A stretch of 64,000 nucleotides of DNA, from NCBI RefSeq assembly GCF_028747985.1, contig NZ_CP118108.1, forward strand, positions 1,617,501 to 1,681,500, written 5' to 3'. Of the stretch, positions 19,238-27,267 are shown piece after piece (within the stretch, counting starts at the first letter, position 1; each line of letters begins with the position of its first letter). The DNA is from Paenibacillus urinalis. Lineage in GTDB: Bacteria > Bacillota > Bacilli > Paenibacillales > Paenibacillaceae. The notes under the pieces were generated by a model that was not told the origin of the DNA, made no database searches, and saw only the letters and a program-made list of their open reading frames with translations. Position numbers and translations under genes: made by a program.

Positions 19238-20347
19238 ATGGAGCTTCTGTGGTTTCTTGTCGTTGGACTTCTGCTTGTTCTTGCTCAAGGTATCCTGCTT
19301 GGAGTACCTGCACTGAAGAGAATTTCGTATCAGCGCGAGTTTGCGAAGCAGCAGTGTTATGCCGGGGATGAGCTTGAGATGGTCGAGAAGATTTCGAATG
19401 AGAAAAGACTTCCCGTACCCTGGCTTCGCTTAGAGGCAATGATGCCGGCTTCTTTTATATTTCATACAGGCGCTGAACTTGGCATCAGCAGAGGAGATAT
19501 TTATCAAAATCATCAAAGCTTGTTCTCGCTTAAGCCTTATACCCGAATTACGCGGAAGCATTTCTTTACTTGTCAGCATCGGGGTGTGTATCAATTGGAA
19601 ACGGTGACCATGACAGGTGGTGACCTTCTGGGTGTCTATTCCCACGCGAAGAAGCAGCCTGTATCGGTTCAGATCACCGTATTCCCTGCACTCCTTGCTG
19701 ATCACGAAATGCCGACGAGCTATAAGGTTTGGCAAGGCGAGCTTGAGGTATCCCGCTGGATCGTAGAGGATCCGTTTCTTATTCTTGGTGTCAGAGAATA
19801 TGGAGCGAGTGATCCGATGAATCGAATTCATTGGACAGCAAGTGCGAGAACGGGACAACTGCAGGTATATAAACAAGGCTACAGTTCAGATCCGCAAACG
19901 CTCATTATATTCAATATTCAGGAATCCAGTGACATGTGGAGTGTCGTAACGAAGCCCGGTATGGCGGAGAGAGGTCTATCCTATGCCGCAACAGCGGTGA
20001 ATGATGCAGTGAGCAAAGGACTAAAAACAGGATTTATGCATAATGCATACGCTTTAGGATCAAATTCACTCGTACGAATTGATGCTGACTATGGGGTTCT
20101 TCACGCAGAATATATAATGCACGCCATGGCTGAAGTACAACTGAAGTGTTTGATGCCGATGGATCAGGTGCTCATGGATGAGGCAGACAGGCAGCTTGAT
20201 TCAGGGGAACGGCAGGATTACTTGTTAATTACGCCTTTTGTCTCGCCTGGAATGGAGGAACAGCTGCATCGACTTAGAAGCGGCGGGAATAAAGTCAGCA
20301 TTGTATACCTTGATTCAGATCAGGAGTACAAGGAGGCAGGAAGATGA
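19238..20347 (+). CDS. DUF58 domain protein
   Basis: This 369-residue protein has an N-terminal membrane helix (about residues 1-22) followed by a long soluble region with the DUF58 signature REYGASDPMNRIHWTASART. DUF58 proteins are nearly always encoded next to MoxR ATPases and have a von Willebrand A-like fold; B. subtilis YeaD is a relative. The gene starts 3 bp after moxR with no clear ribosome site of its own, suggesting coupled translation, and overlaps the next gene by 4 bp (ATGA). The biochemical role is not known. Confidence 0.85.
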   Translation: MELLWFLVVGLLLVLAQGILLGVPALKRISYQREFAKQQCYAGDELEMVEKISNEKRLPVPWLRLEAMMPASFIFHTGAELGISRGDIYQNHQSLFSLKPYTRITRKHFFTCQHRGVYQLETVTMTGGDLLGVYSHAKKQPVSVQITVFPALLADHEMPTSYKVWQGELEVSRWIVEDPFLILGVREYGASDPMNRIHWTASARTGQLQVYKQGYSSDPQTLIIFNIQESSDMWSVVTKPGMAERGLSYAATAVNDAVSKGLKTGFMHNAYALGSNSLVRIDADYGVLHAEYIMHAMAEVQLKCLMPMDQVLMDEADRQLDSGERQDYLLITPFVSPGMEEQLHRLRSGGNKVSIVYLDSDQEYKEAGR

Positions 20348-21645
20348 GTAAGGATCATGATCAAGCGGTACCTATACGAGTGTATATGCTGGGCTTGATG
20401 GAGCTCGTCTATGTTTATCCGTTAATTGTACTGCTCTCTGTTTTTGGACTGTCGATGAGCCCTGTTTATACTTTCATCTTGCTCGGGATAGGTCTCCTGG
20501 CAGCAATATGGCTCAGATCAGCAATTCATAACAGGCTTATGGCTGGAAGTGTATCATTTATAGCTGGAATGATCATCTCCGGAATCGGAACGCTTCTATT
20601 CCAAGCAAATCAAACTTTGATCCCTGTACTTCTGGCAGCAGTGGCAGGAGCGGGAGCGGCATTTCGCGGATTCTCTCTAGGTAATCGAAGATTAAGATTG
20701 GCTCCTGCGGATCGTCTGCAATATACGGGACTTATTTCACTGCTTGCATTAAGCGTGATTGCCACGAGAGTACCTATACTGGATGATCATACGATGAGTA
20801 TTTATGCGGCCGGTATCATCGGATTTCTAGTCTACGTATGGACAAGACATTCACGCGAAATGAGGCGGGCCACCTTAGACATGGAAGGTAAGAGACCGCA
20901 AATAAAGAGTTTTTCCGAGCTGAACCGGACACGGATGCTCCTCTTCCTGGTCATTGTCATCATCTTGGGGTCATTTAATTATCTGTCGGAGTTGTTTAAT
21001 TACCTGTGGAACGGATTTACGAGCTGGTTTCGTACATTGTTTGATGGAGAGCCTTCGGAAGAAATACCCGAGACGATCCCCCAGCTTCCTTCGGAAGGAC
21101 TTCTATTCCCTCCCGCTGAAGCGGAACCTTCAAGTGAACCATCCCCCGTATGGGATTGGGTACTGAACGCGTTGGTCATGCTCGCAGTGCTCGCCTTCTT
21201 ATTATTAATTGGTTATGGTCTGTGGAGGCTGCTCAAGAAGGTAAGCGCATATCTTCAATCCAGAAGCACACCCCAAGACGAGGCTCCAATCCCAGAAAGA
21301 ATTGCTTATATCGATATAACGGAGACGATTGAGAACAGACCGAAGAAAGATTTTTTTCGCAAGTTCCGTAAGCAGCGAGTCCCGGTCGAACCAGAGCAGA
21401 GAATTCGTTATTATTATAAATCTGTTATAGAGCAGGCGGGTAAGGAAGCAGGACCCCCGCCTTCATCACTCACGCCTAATGAGTTAGGGAAATGGCTGAC
21501 AGAACATAAAGAAATCCATCATAGGCATTTTCCGTATAGAGAAGAACTGTTACACCAGTTGATAGCTTTATATAACAAAGTCAGATATGGAGAGCAGCAG
21601 ATATCTCCCGAAGAGATTCAACCGCTTGATCAGGCACATAAGTAA
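20344..21645 (+). CDS. membrane protein with C-terminal DUF4129-like domain
   Basis: This 433-residue protein occupies the place of the TgpA/YebA transglutaminase in moxR-DUF58 clusters. Seven hydrophobic segments lie in residues 12-217 and an eighth at about 265-292, after a Pro/Glu-rich loop. The C-terminal tail (RYYYKSVIEQAGKEAG and on to the end) resembles DUF4129, the tail of TgpA. The Cys-His-Asp transglutaminase core expected between the membrane helices and the last helix is missing: that stretch is only about 50 residues here. It overlaps DUF58 by 4 bp, so it is translated with it. Confidence 0.8.
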   Translation: MSKDHDQAVPIRVYMLGLMELVYVYPLIVLLSVFGLSMSPVYTFILLGIGLLAAIWLRSAIHNRLMAGSVSFIAGMIISGIGTLLFQANQTLIPVLLAAVAGAGAAFRGFSLGNRRLRLAPADRLQYTGLISLLALSVIATRVPILDDHTMSIYAAGIIGFLVYVWTRHSREMRRATLDMEGKRPQIKSFSELNRTRMLLFLVIVIILGSFNYLSELFNYLWNGFTSWFRTLFDGEPSEEIPETIPQLPSEGLLFPPAEAEPSSEPSPVWDWVLNALVMLAVLAFLLLIGYGLWRLLKKVSAYLQSRSTPQDEAPIPERIAYIDITETIENRPKKDFFRKFRKQRVPVEPEQRIRYYYKSVIEQAGKEAGPPPSSLTPNELGKWLTEHKEIHHRHFPYREELLHQLIALYNKVRYGEQQISPEEIQPLDQAHK

Positions 21646-21741
21646 GCTAGAGTGTCAGATTAGGCCAAGCTTCACTTTACTTTTCATTCCACGTTCAAGT
21701 ATCATGAGAGAAATAAAGTAGGCATACAAAGGAGCTTAGCC

Positions 21742-22704
21742 ATGAAGACGATGACAAATCATAGCAAGATAGTAGACTGTACAATCCGAGACGGCGGCCT
21801 CGTGAATAATTGGGATTTCAGTGTGGAATTTGTACAGAAGCTGTATGAGAGCTTAAATGAAGCAGGCGTTGAATATATGGAGGTTGGATATAAAAACTCC
21901 CCTAAGCTGCTGAAGGGTGCCGATAAAGCAGGGCCTTGGCGCTTCTTGAACGATGATTTCTTAAGAAAGGTCATTCCGCAAAAGGGCAACACCAAGCTGT
22001 CCGCACTGGTAGACATCGGAAGAGTAGACGAAAATGACATTCTTCCCCGCAGCGAAAGTATGCTGGATTTGATCCGTGTTGCTTGCTATATCAAGGATGT
22101 GGACAAGGGTCTAGAGCTGGTACGCATCTTCCATGAGCGTGGTTACGAAACGACTCTTAATATTATGGCGTTATCTAATGTGATGGAGAACGAGCTTCTT
22201 GAAGCATTTGAGATGATCAATGAGAGCGTAGTTGATGTTGTATACATTGTCGATTCATATGGAAGCCTGGATCACAGTGACATTAAATATCTGGTTGAGA
22301 AGTTCAAGCTTCATCTGCCTAACAAACGGCTTGGTGTTCACACCCACAATAACATGCAGCTCGCATTCTCCAACACGCTAATCGCTTCTGAGCTTGGTGT
22401 TGAACTGCTGGATGCTTCCGTGTATGGAATGGGCCGTGCTGCCGGAAATTGTCCGACGGAGCTGTTAATCGCTCATTTGAAAGGAACCAAATACAAGCTC
22501 CGCCCTGTACTTGATGCGCTGGAGCAGCTCCTTGTACCTTTACGTGAGAAAGAAGAGTGGGGATATATCCTCCCATATATGATAACAGGTCATCTTGACG
22601 AGCATCCTCGCTCTGCCATGGCACTTCGTAATTCAGATGACAAAGATCGGGTCGTAGATTTTTATGATACGCTTACTACACCCGAAGTAAACTTTGATAA
22701 GTGA
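21742..22704 (+). CDS. HMGL/DRE-TIM aldolase-like protein
   Basis: This 320-residue protein belongs to the DRE-TIM metallolyase superfamily that includes 4-hydroxy-2-oxovalerate aldolase, HMG-CoA lyase and isopropylmalate synthase. The metal site is visible: VDCTIRDGGLVNNWDF near the N-terminus and GVHTHNNMQLAFSN near residue 200. It is too short for LeuA and lacks a LeuA regulatory domain, and its closest pattern is the oxovalerate aldolase barrel. AAAGGAGC lies 7 bases before the ATG. No aldehyde dehydrogenase gene is next to it, so the substrate remains unknown. Confidence 0.82.
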   Translation: MKTMTNHSKIVDCTIRDGGLVNNWDFSVEFVQKLYESLNEAGVEYMEVGYKNSPKLLKGADKAGPWRFLNDDFLRKVIPQKGNTKLSALVDIGRVDENDILPRSESMLDLIRVACYIKDVDKGLELVRIFHERGYETTLNIMALSNVMENELLEAFEMINESVVDVVYIVDSYGSLDHSDIKYLVEKFKLHLPNKRLGVHTHNNMQLAFSNTLIASELGVELLDASVYGMGRAAGNCPTELLIAHLKGTKYKLRPVLDALEQLLVPLREKEEWGYILPYMITGHLDEHPRSAMALRNSDDKDRVVDFYDTLTTPEVNFDK

Positions 22705-23029
22705 GGATTCTGCATTAATCCCATTAGGAACGATGAGTCGATCCTGGGGTTGAGCACTAGCCGTTTTGCTCGCAATATTCCATGACTAGGCACTCTCTAC
22801 AAAATTGTAGAGAGTGTTTTTCTGTGTTTGAGTCTTAATACCTATAATTTACGCATTTACGCATGTATAAATCAAAAAAATAGTACAAAGTTTGCTGATT
22901 AAATGGTATTATAGTCCAGTGGATATCGAAGAAAATGTTGGAATATGTCACATCTCAACTGTAAATTATACGCTAACATAAGAAAAAATGTACTTTACGG
23001 ACAATATTTAGGAGGCATCAATAAATGCT
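22705..23029. other. intergenic region before the EAL gene
   Basis: This 325-bp gap holds a degenerate stem-loop at 22714-22752 (AATCCC and TAGGA against TCCT and GGGGTT), the terminator at 22791-22821, and a -10-like TATTAT at 22907-22912 without a good -35 box. I find no c-di-GMP riboswitch core. The AGGAGG ribosome site of the next gene is at 23010-23015. Confidence 0.55.
22791..22821 (+). terminator. aldolase gene terminator
   Basis: CACTCTCTACA (22791-22801) pairs perfectly with TGTAGAGAGTG (22806-22816) over a four-base loop, followed by five Ts. Confidence 0.95.
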
Positions 23030-23033
23030 ATGA
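23025..23033 (+). CDS. two-codon upstream ORF overlapping the EAL gene start
   Basis: ATG-CTA-TGA encodes Met-Leu and stops. AGGAGG (23010-23015) is 9 nt from this ATG, an ideal distance, but 14 nt from the ATG of the EAL protein at 23030. The stop codon overlaps the EAL start as ATGA. Ribosomes may therefore load on this minimal ORF and reinitiate. That it is used is an inference from spacing only. Confidence 0.4.
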   Translation: ML

Positions 23034-25162
23034 GCATTAAGTTGAGACATCCCAAGTTCTTATGGACTGCGGGTGCTGGTCTTATATTATGTATCTTGAA
23101 CCCATGGATAATGCCTTCCTTATCTTCAGAGCTTAGTCAGGAAATGATTAATTTATTTGGAATGGGCATCTCTCTTTGTTCGTTAATTATCTGCTTCTCT
23201 GCTTTTAACCAGGCAAGGCTACTGGAACAGGGGCATAGAACACATAACGGGCAGTATATTGCTTCTGTATTTTTTGCAGCAGGTTTTTTGGAATTGCTAT
23301 TATTCATACACTATAGCGGAATTTCCTTCAGAAATGAGCTGCTGGTGGATACCTCCGATGTCATAATCATCGTATTTTTGACTCGGTTGCTCTGTGTAAT
23401 GGGTATGCTTTATCTCGGGTTTTCTTCTCCGAAATCCCAGGAGCGTCCCATCCATAAATCTATAGGATTAGGCGCTGCTCTACTATATATGGCAGTCCTG
23501 CTTCTCCTTCTACAAAACAACGACAATCTTGACTACATCTTTAGCATTTATGACCCCTTGAACGAGATTGTAAATCCAATTCATTATGTGATACATATTT
23601 CTCTTTTGTCCTTCTTAATATTGGCTCTTCTGGGGCTGCTATTTTCAAAGGTAAAACGAGCAATGAATGTGAGCAAGAACCTTATACTTGGTATGATATT
23701 TTGTATTGTCAGTCAAGGCTTTATACTGCAGATTCAAGACGTATCGGATCTCTCTTTTACGCTGTCCATGATTTTTCAGCTGCTGGCCTATTTAATTTTT
23801 CAAGAGGTGTATTTCAACCTTTATGTCACAATTCCGCTTGAGCGGCAAACCGTCACCCGAGAGCAGCTGAACTACATGGCTCATTTTAATGAAGTCACGG
23901 GATTGCCGAATCGGAGATCTTTGATCTTACATTTACGTGATTGTATGCATTCTGCTTATTCAGAGAATCGGACGGTGGGTCTGCTGGTCATCAACATCAA
24001 CCGTTTTAAGATCATAAATGATTCCCTTGGTTATCAGTTCGGTGATCAACTGCTGAAAACAACAGGAGAACGCATAAAGCAATACAGAGGCGGCAAAATC
24101 GAGGTGTTCTCGCTGGACAGTGACCGATATGCTGTCGTTTTAAGTGAATTTGTTGAAACAAAATTATTAAACAGGCAGGTAAGTGAAATACTTCAGCAAT
24201 TTAAAGAGCCCTTATTATTGAAGGACCGTGAGCTGTACCTTACCCCGTCTGCTGGTATAAGTCTTTATCCATTTGATGGAAGTTCACCCGAGGAATTACT
24301 TCGTAATGCAAATACAGCCCTTCATTTCGCGAAGGATCATGGGATGGATCTGAACCGATATGCAGTCTCGATGAAACGGGAGGCACAGAAAAGCCTGCAG
24401 ATAGAGCATGACATCAGAAAGGGCCTGAAGCGTGGAGAATTTTACTTGGAATACCAGCCGCAAATCGATCTAAGAACGAATGAGGTCGTTGGTGTTGAGG
24501 CACTCGTTCGCTGGCAGCATCCGGTCAAAGGGACGATTTCACCAGCCGATTTTATTCCCATCGCAGAGGAGAGCGGGCTTATAGTACCGCTTGGAGAATG
24601 GGTGCTTCAGGAGGCGTGTTCCCAGAATCGAAAATGGCAGCAGCAGTACAGACCCTTGTCGATCTCTGTGAACCTGTCCATCCGGCAATTTCAGGATGTG
24701 CATCTGACAGATCGAATTCAGCGCGTTCTGCTCGATACGGGCCTTGATCCGACATGTCTTGAACTGGAAATTACAGAGAGCACGATGCTGGACTTTGATC
24801 AGGGAATTGATGTTCTGGATCGGATCAAGAAGTTAGGTGTACAGATTAGCATTGATGATTTTGGGACCGGCTACAGCTCGTTACATTATCTTAAGAAGCT
24901 TCCAATCGATCGATTGAAGATTGATCAGTCTTTCGTTCGTGAGCTGATGGAGGACCGCAGCAACAAGGCCATCGTATCTACGATAACCTCTATGGCCAAG
25001 CATTTACAGCTTAAGGTCACTGCTGAAGGTGTAGAGAATGAAGAACAACTTCTATTTCTGCAGGAACAGCACTGTCATGAAGGTCAGGGATACTTTTTCA
25101 GCAAACCCCTTAGGTCTGAAGATTTTGAAACCCGATTCTTAAAGGTAGCTGTCTATAATTAG
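23030..25162 (+). CDS. membrane c-di-GMP phosphodiesterase with degenerate GGDEF
   Basis: This 710-residue protein has about eight membrane helices (residues 1-265), a GGDEF domain (285-435) and an EAL domain (455-705). The GGDEF active-site motif is replaced by LDSDR at residues 362-366, so diguanylate cyclase activity is unlikely. The EAL domain keeps the catalytic residues: EALVRW at 490-495, [22 protein letters not shown] and [10 protein letters not shown], so it should hydrolyse c-di-GMP. The degenerate GGDEF may serve as a GTP- or c-di-GMP-binding regulator, as known for other such proteins. The start is unusual: the ribosome site lies 14 nt away and a two-codon ORF intervenes. Confidence 0.92.
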   Translation: MSIKLRHPKFLWTAGAGLILCILNPWIMPSLSSELSQEMINLFGMGISLCSLIICFSAFNQARLLEQGHRTHNGQYIASVFFAAGFLELLLFIHYSGISFRNELLVDTSDVIIIVFLTRLLCVMGMLYLGFSSPKSQERPIHKSIGLGAALLYMAVLLLLLQNNDNLDYIFSIYDPLNEIVNPIHYVIHISLLSFLILALLGLLFSKVKRAMNVSKNLILGMIFCIVSQGFILQIQDVSDLSFTLSMIFQLLAYLIFQEVYFNLYVTIPLERQTVTREQLNYMAHFNEVTGLPNRRSLILHLRDCMHSAYSENRTVGLLVININRFKIINDSLGYQFGDQLLKTTGERIKQYRGGKIEVFSLDSDRYAVVLSEFVETKLLNRQVSEILQQFKEPLLLKDRELYLTPSAGISLYPFDGSSPEELLRNANTALHFAKDHGMDLNRYAVSMKREAQKSLQIEHDIRKGLKRGEFYLEYQPQIDLRTNEVVGVEALVRWQHPVKGTISPADFIPIAEESGLIVPLGEWVLQEACSQNRKWQQQYRPLSISVNLSIRQFQDVHLTDRIQRVLLDTGLDPTCLELEITESTMLDFDQGIDVLDRIKKLGVQISIDDFGTGYSSLHYLKKLPIDRLKIDQSFVRELMEDRSNKAIVSTITSMAKHLQLKVTAEGVENEEQLLFLQEQHCHEGQGYFFSKPLRSEDFETRFLKVAVYN

Positions 25163-25167
25163 AAAGG

Positions 25168-25321
25168 CTAGATAGAATGAACATAGGACATACATAAATA
25201 CTAGAATGAATCAATTTATAACTATAAAGAGTTGAAAATTGATAGGCAGCAGCGTTGTTTAATTAGCATCATAACCGTACAACAGTTCTATCCACTTAAT
25301 CTATGAGTTCATTCTATCTAG
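25168..25321. repeat. 154-bp element bounded by 15-bp perfect inverted repeats
   Basis: CTAGATAGAATGAAC (25168-25182) is the perfect reverse complement of 25307-25321. Inside, ATAG (25183-25186) pairs with CTAT (25301-25304), GATAGG (25241-25246) with TCTATC (25287-25292), and GTTGT (25254-25258) with ACAAC (25279-25283), so the whole can fold as one nested structure. AAAG lies beside both ends (25163-25166 and 25322-25325). It codes for no protein. It could be a MITE-like element or a structured RNA. It lies between the EAL gene and the tRNA promoter and lacks a terminal T-run. Confidence 0.6.
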
Positions 25322-25355
25322 AAAGCTTCTAATACTTCTCATACCAAAAAAACTA

Positions 25356-25384
25356 TTGCAAGAATAAACGGTGAGTGATATATT
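25356..25384 (+). promoter_or_regulatory. tRNA operon promoter
   Basis: TTGCAA (25356-25361) and TATATT (25379-25384) are spaced by 17 bp, ending 39 bp before the mature tRNA-Pro. Confidence 0.75.
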
Positions 25385-25423
25385 ATTAGTTGTCACCAAT
25401 TAAGTAAGAATACATAACGATGA

Positions 25424-25497
25424 CGGGATGTAGCTCAGCTTGGTAGAGCACCTGGTTTGGGACCAGGGGGTCGCATGTTCAAATCGTGTCATCCCGA
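25424..25497 (+). tRNA. tRNA-Pro (anticodon TGG)
   Basis: The 74-nt gene folds as a full cloverleaf. The acceptor CGGGATG (25424-25430) pairs with CATCCCG (25490-25496). The anticodon stem CCTGG/CCAGG encloses loop TTTGGGA, so the anticodon is TGG at 25458-25460. The T arm carries GTTCAAATC. CCA is not encoded. Confidence 0.96.
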
Positions 25498-25507
25498 TTG
25501 TATATAT

Positions 25508-25578
25508 GCGGGTGTAGTTCAATGGTAGAACTCCAGCCTTCCAAGCTGGTAGCGTGGGTTCGATTCCCATCACCCGCT
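25508..25578 (+). tRNA. tRNA-Gly (anticodon TCC)
   Basis: The 71-nt gene folds as a cloverleaf with acceptor GCGGGTG (25508-25514) and CACCCGC (25571-25577). The anticodon stem CCAGC/GCTGG encloses loop CTTCCAA with anticodon TCC. The T arm has GGTTCGATTCC. CCA is not encoded. It is 10 bp after tRNA-Pro, so both share one transcript. Confidence 0.96.
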
Positions 25579-25586
25579 TCACTGAG

Positions 25587-25615
25587 AGCCTTGCGATTTT
25601 TCGCGAGGCTTTTTT
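25587..25615 (+). terminator. tRNA operon terminator
   Basis: AGCCTTGCG (25587-25595) pairs with CGCGAGGCT (25602-25610) with one G-U pair, followed by a run of Ts. Confidence 0.93.
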
Positions 25616-25713
25616 CTATAGGATTATAGATTTGTTTTTTGAAGCTGGAGTATAATGATGGAGAATTATCTGGACTTGAACACTTACAACATGAATAAAA
25701 GGGTGGATTAGAA

Positions 25714-26865
25714 ATGCTGGGGGAATACGTATCTGCAACCGCCGTGTCAACGGCAACGAATTTTGTAATGATTGAGGAAACCGCATTCACACGTACATAT
25801 CGAACGTACTTCAAGCCTCGAGAGAATGAACCGCTGGAAATGAAATTTTGGCACAGTAATGCGGTGGACTCTACCTGGGATGTGGGAGCTGTAGCCAAAG
25901 GGAGCATGCCTGGGGGAGAATGGAAGATTGAGTCGGCATATGTGGCTGTAAGTCAGGAAGAGCGGGATGGAAGTATCGTTCCAGGCTCGGGAACCCCGAT
26001 TACATTTGAAGGAGAATATACGAAGCACGTACAGCCTGGAGAGCAGTTTTGGAGTGATGTCTTTACGATCGATGTGCTGCCGGGGCGTGACTTGGTATTT
26101 ACCTGGACCCTGTCGACGCAAGCGGCAGGGAAGTCATTTCCCTACAACACGGATGGACTGCTTGTATCTGCTTATGCTGCAGAAGGGAGTAAGGCTTCAG
26201 AGGAATCGGGAGCATCCTTCACCGAGCTGGAGAATCAGCTGGTCTTGCCGGCATTTATCGGTTATAAACGACAAGTGAAGCATCGTATGGTCTTCCTGGG
26301 TGACTCTATTACACAGGGAGTAAGAACACCTAAAGACGGCTATGAAAATTGGGCTGCCCGTATTGCAGACGGATTAAGTGCAGAATACAGTGTCTGGAAT
26401 ATTGGATCAGGCTGGGCAAGAGCCTATGATGCGGCTAGTGATGGGCCATGGCTACTGAAAGCAAGGCAAGGCGATATCGTAGCTGTAGTGCTGGGTGTCA
26501 ATGACATTGATATTGGCGCGCGCAGCAGCGAGGAGCTGCTTGAAGATCTGACAGTCATTGTTCGGAAACTGAAGCAAAATACGGAGGCTAATCCTCAGAT
26601 TATTCTCTTCACCGTTCCTCCGTTTAATTTTGTAGAGCAGAGGGAAGAAATCTGGCGTACAGTGAACGAGACGTTACGCACAAGACCGCCTGAAGGTGTG
26701 GATTATGTATTTGATATCGCAGAAGTACTGTCCTGTTCAGCACCGGATGAGCACCGTATTCAGCAGAAATACATGAGCAATGAATTTGATCCGCACCCGA
26801 ACGGTGAAGCAGGTAAACAGGTAGCGGACGCTTTCCTAAAATGGTTTCCGGAGAAGTTATTATAA
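25714..26865 (+). CDS. SGNH/GDSL-type hydrolase
   Basis: This 383-residue esterase-like protein has an N-terminal beta-rich region (residues 1-185) and a C-terminal SGNH hydrolase domain. The four blocks are visible: FLGDSITQG with the nucleophile Ser (block I), the Gly in NIGSGW (block II), VVLGVNDI with Asn (block III) and DPHPNGEAG with the Asp-x-x-His pair (block V). No signal peptide is seen, so it is predicted cytoplasmic. Such two-domain proteins often deacetylate carbohydrates, but the substrate is not shown by the sequence. The ribosome site before ATG 25714 is modest (GGGTGG). Confidence 0.88.
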   Translation: MLGEYVSATAVSTATNFVMIEETAFTRTYRTYFKPRENEPLEMKFWHSNAVDSTWDVGAVAKGSMPGGEWKIESAYVAVSQEERDGSIVPGSGTPITFEGEYTKHVQPGEQFWSDVFTIDVLPGRDLVFTWTLSTQAAGKSFPYNTDGLLVSAYAAEGSKASEESGASFTELENQLVLPAFIGYKRQVKHRMVFLGDSITQGVRTPKDGYENWAARIADGLSAEYSVWNIGSGWARAYDAASDGPWLLKARQGDIVAVVLGVNDIDIGARSSEELLEDLTVIVRKLKQNTEANPQIILFTVPPFNFVEQREEIWRTVNETLRTRPPEGVDYVFDIAEVLSCSAPDEHRIQQKYMSNEFDPHPNGEAGKQVADAFLKWFPEKLL

Positions 26866-26887
26866 TCTTAATTAGGCATTTGCATAT

Positions 26888-26915
26888 TTGCCTTTCTTTA
26901 AGTTCATGCTATACT
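26888..26915 (+). promoter_or_regulatory. predicted promoter of the ABC-F gene
   Basis: The extended -10 TGC-TATACT ends at 26915, and TTGCCT at 26888-26893 is 16 bp upstream. The -35 lies inside a small inverted repeat (AGGCA 26874-26878 and TGCCT 26889-26893) that may also terminate the preceding hydrolase gene. Transcription would start near 26922, giving a leader of about 345 nt. Confidence 0.65.
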
Positions 26916-26940
26916 AGGAACAATTATGATGAATGAGAGG

Positions 26941-27078
26941 TAACCACACGTATCATGGAGTAAAACACACGAAATCCTGGAGATAACTGTAAACCGATGG
27001 TGAAGCAGGTTAGCTGTATGCGGCTGACGTATCTAGGGACAAGTGTGCTTATTTCTACTGATAGGATACGTGTGGTTA
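26941..27078 (+). promoter_or_regulatory. structured RNA leader of the ABC-F gene
   Basis: A perfect 14-bp helix closes this element: 26941-26954 (TAACCACACGTATC) pairs with 27065-27078. Inside, CACAC (26966-26970) can pair with GTGTG (27043-27047), TCCT (26975-26978) with AGGG (27035-27038), and GTTAGC (27009-27014) with GCTGAC (27023-27028). The helix is followed 130 nt later by an intrinsic terminator directly before the ABC-F start. ABC-F resistance genes in Bacillota (vmlR, lmo0919) are known to be induced by antibiotic through leader attenuation, so the same logic is likely here. I recognise no known riboswitch class in it. Confidence 0.65.
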
Positions 27079-27092
27079 TTTGTGCTGTCTGA
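26997..27092 (+). CDS. possible 31-residue leader peptide
   Basis: An ATG at 26997 opens a 31-codon frame ending in TGA at 27090-27092, and it runs through the 3' arm of the 14-bp leader helix. GGAG lies 14 nt upstream, a poor distance. Two even shorter frames exist upstream: ATG-GAG-TAA at 26955-26963, with GAGAGG 14 nt before it, and a 5-codon frame at 26926-26943. Translation of any of them could change the leader fold. The coding nature is unproven. Confidence 0.3.
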   Translation: MVKQVSCMRLTYLGTSVLISTDRIRVVICAV

Positions 27093-27209
27093 TCCGTGGC
27101 CTCGTGCTGGACTTGAACCGGTCAGCTCTGCTTGCTCACGTACCGCAGGTGTATCTTTACCTGTCCTCCTATCCTCCAAAGTACGCTTCTTCTATAGATG
27201 AACGTCTAA

Positions 27210-27240
27210 GCCGCAGGCTCCTTGCCTGCGGTGTTTTAGC
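27210..27240 (+). terminator. attenuator before the ABC-F gene
   Basis: CCGCAGGC (27211-27218) pairs with GCCTGCGG (27224-27231), followed by TGTTTTAGCTTTT. It ends about 30 nt before the ABC-F ATG. A second copy of CCGCAGG at 27143-27149 could compete for the 3' arm; in the alternative fold it forms CAGGT/ACCTG (27146-27150 with 27159-27163). Confidence 0.8.
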
Positions 27241-27267
27241 TTTTGTACAGAAAGAGGGAGATACGGT

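Noticed and set aside
21742..22704. Could the DRE-TIM protein be the missing LeuA?
   Set aside because: It has 320 residues, no regulatory domain and an oxovalerate aldolase-like sequence; isopropylmalate synthases are about 500 residues.
25479..25907. Minus-strand frame across the tRNA genes and SGNH start
   Set aside because: It overlaps two well-formed tRNAs and a coding gene; it is a shadow frame.
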